64,000 bases of DNA from Hydractinia symbiolongicarpus (taxonomy: Eukaryota > Cnidaria > Hydrozoa > Anthoathecata > Hydractiniidae): the NCBI RefSeq assembly GCF_029227915.1, contig NC_079879.1, positions 22,894,501-22,958,500 of the forward strand, read 5' to 3'. Below the pieces are notes generated by a model. It saw only the letters and a list, made by a program, of their open reading frames with translations. It was not told the DNA's origin and searched no databases. Positions 37,001 through 49,900 of this stretch are shown in pieces; within the stretch, counting starts at the first letter, position 1, and each line of letters starts with the position of its first letter. A program made the translations under genes and the position numbers.

Positions 37001-37656
37001 AGCTGGACAGAAATATTTTAAAGACTGGCATTTTATCCGATTATTACTTGCGCAGCGGAAATTAAAAACTATTCCCGCGTATTATTTTCGCGCAAGTTTT
37101 AATTTTAATTTTACAGCAATTTATATTTACGTATTTCTTTTATGCAAACTATAAAATTACCCTCTTCAGTTTGATTTCGTGAAAAAGCAATTTTGCAGAG
37201 TAAGTTTAGCGCAATCCGTTTCTGATGTCACTTTTGTTCTAAACTGTGCTACCGAACTGTAATCGAGTGCGCCTTTGAATGGAGAAAAGAGTTTTGTGAA
37301 GGATTAGGTACGATACACGCGATGTAAGGCTTGATTTTAGCATTGTGCAAGGTTCTTCCACGGGACTGGTCTTATTATTAAAAAAGATCTCAAAGAAAAA
37401 TTTTACGACTTTTGGGATTCTTGAAAAATCGGTACGCTTATGTTTTCTTCTTTACGAATAGACTGGTGTGGAACATCTGCGCAAACAACAATTAGAATTA
37501 AAAGAGAGTGTACGAAGTTTACGTTCAAAAGTAAAAACTTTAGAAGTTCAGAACAACCGAATGGAAAGTATGCTCGCTGCATTAATAAAACATCATAATA
37601 TTTCTGTCGAATATCCAAGAAGACATGATAGAGAATTGGCTTACACAAAAATCTGA
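25092..37656 (+). CDS. TRPA1-like ankyrin-repeat cation channel, 20 exons
   Basis: Non-selective cation channel of the TRPA family, acting in the plasma membrane as a sensor of chemical, thermal or mechanical stimuli. Exons: 25092-25169, 25273-25438, 26362-27332, 27711-27867, 27977-28328, 28408-28591, 29329-29436, 30933-31021, 31104-31250, 31487-31598, 31763-31899, 32299-32414, 32942-33243, 33762-34094, 34909-35054, 35261-35468, 35912-36085, 36591-36659, 36763-36918, 37462-37656. Every junction is GT-AG and phases agree, giving 1399 residues. About 16 ankyrin repeats (TPLHLAA-type) fill residues 45 to about 880, interrupted by a 254-residue insert. The pre-S1 region follows. S1 is near 1003-1023, and S4-S5 carries LGIYVVMFTDILKTF. 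The pore holds TTMGMLGEFEYD (about 1217-1228), and S6 runs into LMNLLVGLAVDDIKGVQ. Residues 1336-1399 form a coiled coil. Human TRPA1 has 1119 residues; the insert explains most of the excess. Confidence 0.95.
26418..27179 (+). other. 254-residue insert within the ankyrin domain (exon 3)
   Basis: Residues about 101-354 split ankyrin repeat 2 between YGATPLHYASRY and KKDSIVLYLLEQKANVN. The insert is rich in Ser, Lys and Arg, with RRKS, RRET and KRRSF words that look like basophilic kinase sites, and has no ankyrin pattern. It is fully open and in frame, so it is coding rather than a retained intron. Other TRPA1 proteins have a shorter linker at the same place, so this seems to be an expansion of that linker. 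Confidence 0.85.
29565..30695 (+). mobile_element. 3' end of a non-LTR-type retroelement in TRPA1-like intron 7
   Basis: A 376-codon frame, similar to the C-terminal part of metazoan retroelement polyproteins, follows PPRLGGLGI, a word found after the reverse transcriptase domain. It has a zinc-binding CCHC motif (C162, C164, H172, C176) and then LDVSARSFW with FLDIRVFNAY (D232, D248), which resembles a PD-(D/E)XK restriction-like endonuclease as in R2/NeSL-type elements. A reverse transcriptase domain is absent, so the copy is 5'-truncated. It lies between exon 7 (ends 29436) and exon 8 (starts 30933), same strand as the gene. The frame is uninterrupted, so the insertion may be young. The exact clade is uncertain. 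Confidence 0.65.
34798..34911 (+). repeat. tandem 57-bp duplication containing the exon 15 acceptor
   Basis: Units 34798-34854 and 34855-34911 differ at only a few positions. Each contains the pyrimidine tract and the TTTAG acceptor. The downstream one is used for exon 15 (starts 34909). Use of the upstream AG (34850-34851) would add 57 nt that end in an in-frame TAG. Confidence 0.9.
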
Positions 37657-37878
37657 TCTTCCTGAAGGCCTTTTTACGTAGCTGCTCAACCAAGATGGAC
37701 GATATTTTGACCTGCCCTATCAGAAGCCGGAACCTCACATGTTTTGGTAGTATAGTGATAGTAGGGGGAAATTATTTATATAAATATATTTATTTATACT
37801 TGCTGTGTCATTTTTTCAGCTGACCGTACAAATGTCCTGGAACTGAATTTTACTTCACAGCACTGCTACTTTTAATAG

Positions 37879-37884
37879 AATAAA
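37879..37884 (+). terminator. candidate poly(A) signal of the TRPA1-like gene
   Basis: AATAAA, 223 nt after the stop codon. Confidence 0.45.
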
Positions 37885-40800
37885 TTTTTGTGGGAATTGA
37901 ATGTCACGAAATTTGGGGCTTTTCCTAAAATTCTGTTATTGCCACTGTCGCCAATGCCGTCGCTTTACATTGTATCGTTACCTCCACAATTATCCAGCGG
38001 CTCCATACTTTGAAAGAGGTGATATATGAAATAATCGCGCCAATTAAACGGTGGCATTATTTTTAACTGGCGCAGCAAAAGAAGAGAGAGAAAAATGAAA
38101 GTAGAAAAACGACTTTATGAAACCTACATGAAACGTAAAAAAATCAATAAAAACAACTATTTTTTGTTTTATTTCGTTTTTTAAAAAGAATTTTAGCCAC
38201 AAACGACCGTTGTAGCTTGGTAAAACTAGCAAATCAATTGTACCTTTTGTACCGTTCAACGGGGTAGTTTTGTTATCAACACTAACACCTATAATTTACG
38301 TCCCGCTACGATTGACTGGTACCCTTCCGTGCTTCACTAGAATCTCAGTAGTAAAAAGGGCGACAAAAAGAAGCCCATTCAATGTTCTACCGGCGTACCC
38401 GGATTAAGTTACCAGGGGTGAAAAATGGCTTTAAGAGGGCTGTCTTTCAAAGCTGGACGCTAACATCTTGTTTAATTCACAAAAATAATTGTTACTAACC
38501 AACCTTGGTCCCAGAACTCTTCTACGCGTGTATTATTTTGACATGACGGCGCCGTTTCTTTAATAAGAATATCAGGCTGGGATTTCAGGTTAAAAATATT
38601 GTTCTATTATTTAGGGCAAGATGGAAACAGGAATAATAACTACTTTGGTTAGAATTTTGGTACTGCTGTATCTTATAAAAAAGCGTGTAGGCGTAGAATA
38701 GGTCTGGGGACGAGGTTGTGTTACTAATGAAACCTTTGGTTATTTTAATCTTCACAATTATTCTAGGGGGAGGGGTGTTTGTTTGAGAGGCAGTTTATGT
38801 AAAAGTTGTATTTATTTCTCAACTTTTTTATACCATGTTGGTTGCATAAGGATTGGTTTCATATAAGGAGTCCCCGAAAAACATGTTTAAATAATAGAGA
38901 TTGAATCATAAAAAATTCTAAATTTTCGTCGACATTTCCGTACGGTCGTCCAACAACTTACAGCGTCATGTCCAAATTGACTAAAAAGTTCGTATCACAA
39001 AGAAGATTCTGGCTGTCATTAAAGCAATTTGATATAATTGTTTTTACACGTCAGTAACCCTGGAGTGATATCAATAGTGTGAATAAATAGGGGAAATACC
39101 TGCAAACACCATATATATAGGTTTTTTTTGACGTCAATAGATCTGAAACGTTGCTGACATGATGGGCAGACGCAGACATCCTTGTATTTTATGTTTTCGG
39201 ACACAAAGGCTTTCTAAAAACGGGTATGAACAATCGAAGTCAGTTGCGTTTTTAAATCATTTGTGGTGGAGAACACGGGAGAACAAACTTAGTGGAGAGC
39301 CAGGTTAACCCAGTAGCAACGGCAAGCGTAGTCAAATAAACTAAACTCATCGTTTTTTTTTTCCTTTTTGATATTTTTAATGAAAAGAGAAGGGAAAAAA
39401 AGTTTAGAATAACCTACCTAGACAGTTGATATTTAAAACAAGTGGTATTAAAATCAAAAATATTAGCCACTTAAATGTCAAGGTTAAATATTCGCATAAT
39501 TATTTGGGAAACCACTTTAAAACATGGCGGATTAAAAACAAATAATAATTAGCTTAAAGTATGTGGCTATAGCGGAGACTTAAAAGACGAAAAATTCTAG
39601 CTTTAGTCAAATAAAATGGCGAGAGATGACACGAATAGTGTAGTTACCGCATAATAATTTTAAATGAGTTTGAAAATTTATAAATATCCCACCAAACTAA
39701 CATTTATTGAATAACATCAGTCAACACACATGCAGCTGCCCGCTTGATCTATCGCCATTTATAACACCTTCAAAGCGATGACATTTAGATAGAACGTTGT
39801 TTACAGTTGCCTGGTTGTCTTTTCTGAACAAGAAAGAAAAATATCTTAATCGTGAGCATGGAAAAAGCATCCACATCTCGAAATTTTGATAGATTATTGT
39901 AACTACTGTATACTGTAACAACTGTAGCCTAATGTTCTCAAGGCGCGAATTTTCAGGAAACACATGAAGCGCAAATGTACACATAACTTCAAACATACAC
40001 TCGGTAGATGTTGGTAGATAAAACTTTTACCATAAGATGTTGGAAAAATACACAAGGTATCGAATACATTTAAAATAATTACAAATGCTTCTAATTGTTT
40101 AAGTTTCATCGAAAAAGAAAGTTGAACTAAATAAATAAAATGTTCGAGATGACTGTCGAAACATCCAAACATTTATTCGCCATGTTCAATGAAATAAATT
40201 AAATAATTTTATTTCTCAGACTCAAGATATTATAATTAAAGGGTGCGGCTTCCTTGATTAGTTTAGTTGATACGGCCACGGATGAACAAAATTGTTGCGC
40301 AGGTGCCAATCAGAAAGTGGCAGTTGCATTCCTACAGGTTACTCCTGTACGTCTTTTCTGCGATAGCGCGCTAAAAAAGCAGGGTTATAAAAGCAGGACA
40401 GACATCATAGCGCAAGAGCGGAAAAGAGGGTCAAGTATCCTGTTTACAACAAACGGGAAAAGTGGGAAACCAGAATGCTGCAAACGCCAACATGGTCGAT
40501 GGAGTACGCAAATGAGAGACCTTCACAAGACATTGTTTTGGCTAAGAAACGATGTCAGTTTTAGATGATAAATACATCTACATTTTCCACCCCGACGAAG
40601 TAAACATGTCGCCATACCAAGTGATATTTCGTATAGGCATAAATGTAAATACATACTTTTAATCTTGCCTTAACCATATGCCGAGATATACCGTATGGTC
40701 CCACTTTTCCCCCTGAGTAACAGTATGAACTTTAAAAAAATTCTATTCAAAATCTATTTTTATCTGCTATAAAACAAAACATTAAAAATGGTTATTTATC

Positions 40801-41151
40801 AAGGGCTGCCACGCCTCCTCAAATCTCCTCAATTTTTCTTTCGCAAAACTATATGATTTGTCATTGAAATATCCCCATTAAAAGTCCTTAAATCTGAAAT
40901 GTAACTATATAAGAAGTGGTTACCCTATTATCACGAACCTGCACGGTTCTATATTTTTTTAAAAATAGTCGGCGTATTTGTATAAAATAGAATATAAAAA
41001 ATAAAAAAATTTTTAATACAGTTATGAAAAATGTAAGTTTCTCGATTTTTACAAGCGTCATTTCTACCTCCTGTTAGCGCATGCATATCTTTTTAAATCA
41101 CATTCTAGCGCATTTTACTGCTTTGTTGAGAAAAAAAGCTGCATTCACCAA
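37885..41151. other. intergenic, no gene seen
   Basis: Between the channel gene (plus) and the receptor cluster (minus), which converge here. A 104-codon frame at 40254-40568 has no recognisable domain or splice context. No defined repeat with ends was found. Confidence 0.45.
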
Positions 41152-41157
41152 TTTATT
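41152..41157 (-). terminator. candidate poly(A) signal of TNFR-like gene A
   Basis: AATAAA on the minus strand (TTTATT on plus), about 130 nt after the stop codon at 41285. Confidence 0.4.
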
Positions 41158-41284
41158 TCCTTGTTAAAGGTCTTAAATTATGAGAAAGGTAAACGGTCCT
41201 AGCGCTTTCCATTGACAACCAACTAAAAATGACAGGTTATGATTGGCTGAAACGCTAACCAAAGAAAGGATCCGTATTAAAACT

Positions 41285-44200
41285 TTATCTATCGGTGCTT
41301 TCGCGTTGATTCTCTTTCATGAGTTCTATTTTTAAGTTCAAAAAATGTGCAACGTCTACCCGACCAATATCTTTGGCAGCTGTTGATACGACATTTAACG
41401 GGAGAGATATAAGGCGTTGCTTTAGTAATTTGAACAATTCAACTGTGGGGGAGTGCGTAGGATCATGACGAGCTTTCATCCCTTCAATCTCCTCCATAGT
41501 AAAATCATCCTGAGCGTACGAACGCCAATCATTTCTGAACAATGGTTTATTTAATAAAACCTTTAATTTGTCTAAATCTTTACTCTCCATGTTGACCAGA
41601 AATTGGCTCTCTGGCAGACCCTGAAGATAGAATTCGATATCATTTCTATGAAGCGTGGACGATTTTGTTTTTAATTCACCGATGCTTTTTTTAGGTTTCC
41701 TAACACTCCACATACTGATGAGGTTTGTCGCTGAATCAGGTGTTAATTGCAGGTCAAGAGCCTCAGTGAAATCTTCAATTGACGTATTTTCGTTCTGGTA
41801 AGCCATTTCGGCTATCTTACGACCAATTGTTCTGGCACCCTCGTCTAAGTCAAGCTTTTTGCCTAAATCCGTCAGATTCTCGTACTTTATGTAGAATTCA
41901 CCAACAGTCGGTTCTAAAAGAAACAAACTCTGGGCTATCATTTAAATTATTCGATTTTTCGCAAACCTGCAAAACAGATTATGTAAGTGGTCCATTCACT
42001 GTAATTAGAACTATTTACCATAAGCTGGCTCCACATGGTTTATTCCAGGGGACGACAACGGCCCTTCTCCCAATAGCGGCTCGGTAGCGCTTGCTAAATG
42101 AAGTTTGTTTAAAATCAATCATTGCAATACAGGTAATTCTGTTTAGTAAAATACAAAATTATAAACCAGAAATAGGTTCACATTATTTCAAAGCATTGTG
42201 GAAAGTGTTTTTAAAGAAATTAGCATAAAGCAACATGGACCTTCGTTATAAAATGTGCGTGCCGATATACAACTTCAGGGGAAAAATCAATGCAGAAAGA
42301 AAGGAATGGGGAATTATTGTTTGCGAATTTGCCCTGTATTCGCAAACCTAAATTTCACATTTTTTAAACAAGAACAGGCATTCGCAATCATTTTAAGTTT
42401 TTCCCGACTTGTTGGCAATTCAGTATAACATTCACTTTAAAACATAGGACACGTTCAAAACAATAGCTTTTTTAGATTACAAATTCAGAAAGTCTTTTTT
42501 CCGTAGTTTTAATACAAATAGTATTCATTCGCAATTTTCTATTCCGCATGGTACACAATTTTTTGAGGTCCAATTTCCAACTGTCAGGTATGCAACCAAG
42601 GATGTTTTGATTACTTTTTGTCCGAGCATTCGTCTGAAACATCAAAATGATAAAAATACCTTCCACAGTAGGTTGTTCTCCCTGCGCCCTACTTTCACCT
42701 CTGATGTTTGAAACTAAATAAAAATGGGATAACAATACAAACATGCTAAAAGAATTTGATTTCTCAAGTAGCGAAAAAAAACAACATACCTGATACGATC
42801 TTCTTAATAATTGAAAATAATAGCATAAAAATGGGAATGAAAATAATAGCATAAACGAATAGCATTGCAGCAACAACATAAAAATGGTTACGCCCAGTGG
42901 GTGCTGGAATTACTTTGTGATGTTCGTCAGTACGAACAAGGCTTGATGTAGAATCGGTAAGAGATGACCTGGTCGGAGATATCATCTTTACAGAAGCTGG
43001 AGAAGTGCTACGCAGGACTGATTTCCATTCTGTTGGTGTGACCATCAATGTTTCACTCGACGGAAAAGATGGTGTCGCAATACTTTCAGGAACAGAACGT
43101 GCCATAGGCGACTTTGAACGAAACGAGGTGTATTTGCTTCTATGACGGTTAATCACAGGTGTGTTTGCGTAACGACTAACTGCAAGGTTGCTTGTATAAC
43201 TCTTAATCACAGATACAATTTTTATCGATTTGCTTGGACGAATGAAGTCGTTGCAAAAACAGTTCTAAAAGAGAATGCAGAAATAGCAGTTGTAACATTT
43301 AATTACAAAATACACTAAGAATCTTCAAAAATACTTCCCTGTGTGTATCTAGTCTAAAAAGGCTCACATAAATTGTATAAACCATCAGCGAAAAAAATAA
43401 TTTAGACGCTATCATTACTAAAACTTTTCATTTATAATTTTTATTGTATGTTTTACACTTATCATTCAGATTGTTTTCTTTTCGGGAGGTGGGCACCAGT
43501 CCCTTACGCACAGGATGCACGAAAAAAAGTTCCACGCATTTTTAAGTTAAACAGAACTCACTTGTCCTTCAGGCATGTGGTTGCACTCTTCTGCTTGTTC
43601 TATTTTTCTTCGGGTTTCGCATTTACAGCATTTCCGAAGGCATAGCCCAGTTGCAGGATCCTTTTTAAAAGCAGCCTTACAAATGCACTCTCTATCACTT
43701 TCTCTAGTACACGCTGTTTTCTCGATCTCATTTATGCCGCATGATTCTCTGCAGGTTTTACATGCACTATATGAAATCGAAGAGGAAAACGTGTTTGGGG
43801 GGCATGGTCTGCATTCTGGTTCAAACTCAGAACTGGTTGTTGTCAGACAATCTGTTTTAAATCCAAATCCTTTGGGACATAATGGACATTGCTGACATAT
43901 CCCATGAATTTCGACTTTTCCAAGAGGGCACCAGTTACTCTGTGAAAGAAAAAGTAGAGTTTACTAGTATCTTTTGGTTAAGTGTAAGGCTTACAACCAC
44001 CCAAACAAACAAATAACCACATAAACAAGCACACAAACAAACAAACAACCATCCAAACAAACAAACAACCACCCACAAAAACAACCACCCAAATAAACAA
44101 AACAGCAAAGAAGCCAACCTAAGTTTTTGTTGGGACCACAAAAACATTGTTAAAATTTGAGGTGGAATTAATCGCCAAACCAAAAAAAAATATTTTGTTG

Positions 44201-44629
44201 TAAAATGAGATGCAAGTTTTTTAAATACAAAACAATATTGCTTATGAGAGTAAACATTGAAATATAAAAATGAGACCAAGAAATAATAGTTTTTGCAGTC
44301 TCATTCATATCATTACATGACAGAGGTAAGGTGTAATTTATAAAATTCGTTTACAAAAATTGAATGATGTTAAAGGAGTAAGAATTACGAAAGATAGCTA
44401 AACAAAGTTTATAAGGATTCTTAAGCACATTGAAATTTATCTAAAAAAAGGTTTGAAGGAGTATAGCCAGGATAATCTGACAAACAAACGGATAAACAAA
44501 CAAATAGACAAAGGGAGGAAGGAAGGGATGGAAGAAGGGAGAAAGGGAGAGAGAAAAAATTAAAAAACTCACCGTGATAAACGAGCATGCTAATATTAAG
44601 TAAAACGTGTAGCTTACACGCTTGTACAT
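41285..44629 (-). CDS. TNF-receptor-superfamily-like protein with two death-domain-like modules (gene A)
   Basis: Predicted type I receptor of the TNFR superfamily, signalling through cytoplasmic death domains. Exons (5' to 3'): 44573-44629, 43562-43939, 42790-43264, 42660-42713, 42019-42093, 41285-41913; all junctions GT-AG, phases 0, 0, 1, 1, 1, total 555 residues. Residues 1-19 are a signal peptide. Residues 20-145 are cysteine-rich with TNFR-like spacing (NWCPLGK, QQCPLCP, CRPCPPNTFSS, CKTCRESCG, RECICK). A Ser/Thr-rich stalk leads to a transmembrane helix at about 273-298. Two small exons link to a long last exon. There module 1 (about 350-435) has LPxDSATNLISMW-like and RNDIEFYL words. 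Module 2 (about 470-540) has NDWRSYAQDDF and AKDIGRVDVAHFL, typical of the death-domain fold. Gene B is its tandem paralogue. Confidence 0.85.
43990..44115. repeat. AAAC-type simple repeat in an intron of TNFR-like gene A
   Basis: Repeated CAAACAAACAACCACC-type units. They generate a spurious low-complexity frame on the minus strand. Confidence 0.85.
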
Positions 44630-46637
44630 CGTCCCATTTTTTACGTTGTTACTTCCCTGTGTAACTAAAAAATAAAATAAAAAGAATTAGTTGCAAGTAG
44701 TATAAACAGTATAAAACCAAAACAAAAAAGAAAAAAACAATAGTCACACACTACACATTTTTTGTCTTGTGTAAAACTGCTTTGAAAGCTTAAAAGAAAC
44801 TTTAGCTCATTTTTTAATTTTCTGTGAAAGTTGTTTCAAAGTAAAAGAAAAAAACAACATTTTTTAACCTAACTACAAATACACTTTTCACAGGAGTATC
44901 CATTTTTTTATAAAGGAAAAATAATTCTTTTGTGGTTAAAGATAAAAACGTTTTAGAACTTCTAAGATTTCTTATGAAACTAAAATTGTACCACAGAAAT
45001 ATTTATTTCCAATTCTTGACTTGCTAACTTGTTCCTATAACAGAATTTAAAATTCTTTTTTTTTGCTGAATAATTGTGCGAATCATATTTCAAAACATAT
45101 TGTTTACATATATTTGTCATGTGTTTTTTTATCACACATCGAATACTTTCATATTTGACATTAACCATGTTGTTTTTAATTTTTCACATCAAGAAAAACA
45201 ACAAAGCCAAACAAACAAACAAACAAACAAATTAATAAATAAAAATAGACTTTTGGGTGTAAGTTATATAACAACACTATTAACATACCTTATCAAAGTT
45301 CTCAAGGGAAATAACCTGTTGCACCTTCTACTAAAATACAATGAAACGCAACAGAAATCTTCCACAATTTCATTCAGAATTTGTTTTTATATATATCTAA
45401 AAACATAAGGAAAAGGTATAACATTTTAAGTTCGGCAAACTCTTTAAACCGCTTTGGTATCTGGACGTTTCTTTAAATCAATTAAACAATTGAGATTACT
45501 AAAACATTATAACACCTTTTGATTTAAAACACACATCACAAAATGGAAAGTACATTCAAATGACATCAATACAATAATTAAAAATTTATTCTCATACACC
45601 CAGGGTTTATTCTGGGTCTGAACTTGGAAGTTCAATCCCATAATCCTATACTGTACAATGACGTCAAAAAATCCAACAAATTAAAAGTTTGTCGGAAAAA
45701 TAAATGCACTAGTGAATTAAAATTTCTTACAAAAAATTTGTATTGACAAGTCATTTAGGACAAAACCGAAATGTCATTACCATTTGTTTACTTATAAAAA
45801 TGAACTACACCATTAGTCACAATCTAAAAAGGTTGACATAGACAGCATGCCCAGGCATGTCTTTTTTGTGTACGTCACTAAGAATTAAAAATTTCTCAAA
45901 GTAAATACCTATACTTAAAAATCTTTTTTATATAATTACACTCTCTTTTTTTTATAAAAACCAGTTAATTTTTAGTGAACCTCAATTGTTCTTATTTTGT
46001 TTTTATTCATGCAGGATTAAATAAACAAATCCGTTTAAACTGCTGACAAACGAATACGTTTTAAACTGAACATCCTTACAGGAATGGTTATTAAATTTTA
46101 TAACATAAACAAAGCAATTATTTTGACTAGTGGTTCCCTGAGCTAAGTTCTTAGTTATAAAGTTTTTAATCCACCAGAGCCTGTAAATTGAAAATCTCTA
46201 GACAGTTTATTAAAAAAAGGAAATTGGATTAGTATTTGTAACGAGACTATTATCCACAAATCAAACTCAAATTAATATTATTTCTCCTTAAGAATACCAC
46301 ACTAATCAAAATAAGAAAAATATTTTTAGAGCATTTAACTCTGATTGGTTGAAAAGCATCGTACCATAACAACCCCACCAATCAAGTATTGTATTAAAAA
46401 ATTCATATAAAAAAACGTAATGCATAACAAAAAATTGTATTTTATAAATCAGGAACCTGCATGATCCCTAATATTTTTTAAAAACGATCCTTATGCAACA
46501 ATGGAGAAAATAAAAGTGTGTAAAAAACGTGACTGACAAAGCAAGGTAGAAAAAAATGTTAAGAAGAATAAAAAAATATATAAAATTTATAATTACATCA
46601 AAATACACTTTTCATTAGTATTAAATGTTTCATTACA
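44630..46637. other. intergenic between TNFR-like genes A and B
   Basis: AT-rich, with short CAAA and AAAT repeats. It should contain the promoter of gene A and the 3' flank of gene B. Segments here (CTCTGATTGGTTGAAAAGC near 46338 and the ATATTTTTTAAAAAC words near 46468) resemble the 3' flank of gene A (TGATTGGCTGAAACGC near 41240, TATTTTTTTAAAAATAG near 40952), suggesting that the flanks were duplicated with the gene. Confidence 0.45.
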
Positions 46638-46643
46638 TTTATT
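46638..46643 (-). terminator. candidate poly(A) signal of TNFR-like gene B
   Basis: AATAAA on the minus strand, about 300 nt after the stop codon at 46943. Confidence 0.35.
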
Positions 46644-46942
46644 ATGTTATCGTCTATATTCATGCTAAGGTTTTCAAAATTATAAATCATGTAGTAGCTA
46701 CTGAAGTACTGTGTGTGTCTTTCTAGACTTTGTGACTGCAAAGTGTATTTGACTGTAATATAACAGATGTTGAACATTCAAAAAGAAAATTGACTAACAT
46801 ATGCTTTTGCGATTTAAATGTACTGTCTCGTGTCTAATTGCTTAAATTCCATGATCAAATCTGTAAACACATGCTATTCATCTTTTTTTAATGTAAAGCG
46901 ATCTTATTTCATGTTAAATCCCTGTAGAAACATTAAGTATTT

Positions 46943-49900
46943 TTAAGGGTTCATTTTCGCGGTTAAGAACTTTTCGACATCTGGTCGTCCGATCTCCTTG
47001 GCAGCCGTACATACAACTTCTAACCGTAGACCTGGAATACGCTGCTTTATCAGTTTAAAAAACTCCACTGTGTACAAGTGTGATGGACTATTAGTCACCT
47101 TCAATCTTTCAATATCACTTGTTTTAAAATCATCTTCTGCAAATGAGCGCCAGTCCCATAGAACGTATTTATTTAATAATGCTATTAATTCGTCCTTATC
47201 TTCCAGTTGCATTTCTTTTAAAGGTAGACTCTCTGGTAGATTTTTATGCCGAATAAACAAAATGATGTCCTTTCTACCAAGTGATGTTGCTTTTTCTTTT
47301 ATTTTTCCTATGTTTTTTTCTGGTGTTTGAGCAGCCCACGCTTCCAACAAGTTTTTGGCTGAATCAGGTTCCAACTGGTCTATAGCTTTGGTTAGCTCTC
47401 TTTGTTTTTCAATGTCACCAGCGTAATATATTTCAGCTAACTTATAACCAAGTTTTTTGTAGCCTTTATTTAATTCTAGTAATTTGCTTAACCCAGACAA
47501 ATTGCCAAAGTTTTCATAGAATTCTTCAATGGTCAGTGCTAAATAAGGAAACATGCAAGACATATAGTCAACTTTATTGATTGGGCCTGTATGGCTAGTG
47601 AAAATCCAATAGATTGATCAGCTATGTTACACAAAACTACTTACTCTGAGCTGGTACCACATGACCTTTGTCTCTATAGTGCACGTTAGTTGCTAACGAA
47701 GGTCCCGTTTGTAATAGCCGATCGGTAGCACTTACTAAAAACAAAGTTTGTGTAACTTTAGAAATACAACCACTTATCTGTTCAGTCATTGTTATTGCAT
47801 AACATAATAGACATTATCACGTCATGACCAAGCGAGTTTATTTTGGGCTAGAGTTTGTGTGCTTGTTATGAAATCGAAGTATAAGAATCTTAGCGCCTTA
47901 AATAATGAGTAATATAGGTGAGACAGCTTGTGACTATCAAAACAATAACTTCCAAATTACCTTCTTCATCAATTTCAACCTCATTTGTCCATCCCTCAAC
48001 TTTACTTTTGCCGTTATTGATAACTAAATTTCAATGATGGATAATAGTAAAATAAACAAAAAAAACATATTACTATTTTTTATCTACTATATTGATTGGC
48101 TGTCTGGCTAGTTTTAAACACATTACTCGAAAGAACTATTAATTATGCTAAACAAAACTAGTTACCATGAGCTGATCCCACATGTCCTGTAGGTTTCTGG
48201 TGCATTTTAGGTGATGAAGGTCCTGCTTGTAACAGATGATCCGCAACTAAAACCAAAGTTTGTGTACTTGTTATAAAATTAAAAGTTGATAATCTTAGGC
48301 CCTCTAATAATGAACTATATGTGACAACTATGACCATTAAAACAAAACTTTCAAATTACCTTCATCAATTTCAACCTTATGTGTGCATCCCTCGACTTTA
48401 CTACTGCTGTTATTGATAACTAAATTTTAAAGGATGGATAGTAGTAAAATAAACAAAATAATTTAATAAAATCCTCAATCAAAACTAACTTTTTTAGTTA
48501 CATGACAGTGCACACTCTTACCAATACCTACCAATTTACGATTTACAAAAAATATTGGGAATTGTCAGCTACAAAAACTTGATAAATTCTCAAAATTTTA
48601 ACACAATATTAAATACGATTTTTAATTTATTTGGGAAGGTGTATTTACTCTTTTTTCTGATAATGACTGAAAGAAAAGACTAGGTTATAGGTTATAATTC
48701 AAATCAATATGCTTTAACTACTTTAAAAGGTATGGAAATTAAAAGAACACATATTATTACATACACAAACATCTAATTTACATACAGTGGAAGGTGTAAC
48801 TCCGTCTTCGTACTGTCACATATGCAAAACTAATGAATATTACAACAGCAATTAAAAACGAAAAAGTGAACATCACAATGGTGCCAACATGAGCAGCTTT
48901 GTCTTTTTCTAGCTTTCTATGATCCATTGGGCGAATCAAACTTGATGAGTAACTTGTGTGTGTCGATTTAGTCGGAGATATTAGTAATGTTGGTGACACA
49001 CTAGACAAAACTGTTTTCCATTTTTTTGGTGTAACGACTGAAGTTGTACTTGATGATAGAGAGGGCAACAGGATACTTTTAGACACATAAGCTGGTGTTG
49101 CAGAGAGTGACCTCAATAAGGTGTATTTGCTTCTGTTAGTAGTTGTTGCAATTCTCACTGATTTGCTTGAATGAATCAACTGGTTACAAAAACATTTCTA
49201 AAGATAAATGCAATAAAAACAGCATTATGAAAACAAGGAGTATCAGCACAACCATTATAAAACACAAAGAGGGGTTGATAATTTGTATCTAATTAGAAAG
49301 TGTAATTTTGAGGGTCAAAAAAAAATTACATTTTGTGTAATTTACAAGTGTTGTTGTTTCCTATGGGAAATCAGATGTTATTAAATATTTTTGATAAAAA
49401 CGTTCACAAACTGACATTTAAGATCTTTTTCTGTTTCATTTATTTTTCACGTGAATGAAATTACCCCTTTTTCTCAGATTTTAATGTGATACATATATTG
49501 ATTTTTACTCTTACAGAAACATGCTTGACACAAAAATATATTGTAGGTGATAGAAAAAGGAATCAGGATTGCTTAATTTTTCTTTCTTTCGAGCTTTATA
49601 TTAACAGGAAATTTATACTTACTTTTCCACCAGGCATATGTTTACACTCTTCTGCTCGCTCTGTTATTCTCCCTGTTTTACACTGACAGCATTTGCGAAT
49701 ACAAAGTCCAGTAGCAGGATCCATCTTGAATTCCTTTTTGCAAATGCATTCCCTATCGCTCTCTCGAGTACATACAGTTTTTTCTATTTCATTTAAACCA
49801 CATGGTAGCCTGCAGTTTTTGCATGCACTGTGCGATTTCGATGATGAAAATGTGTTGTTAGGACAAGGTTGACATTCTGGATCAAACTCCGAAATGATAT

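Noticed and set aside
40254-40568. 104-codon plus-strand frame between the channel gene and the receptor cluster
   Set aside because: No recognisable domain, no supporting splice sites, and length within chance for this amount of sequence.
43935-44279. 114-codon minus-strand frame rich in Phe, Leu, Trp, Val
   Set aside because: Generated by the CAAACAAAC/CAACCACC simple repeat in an intron of gene A.
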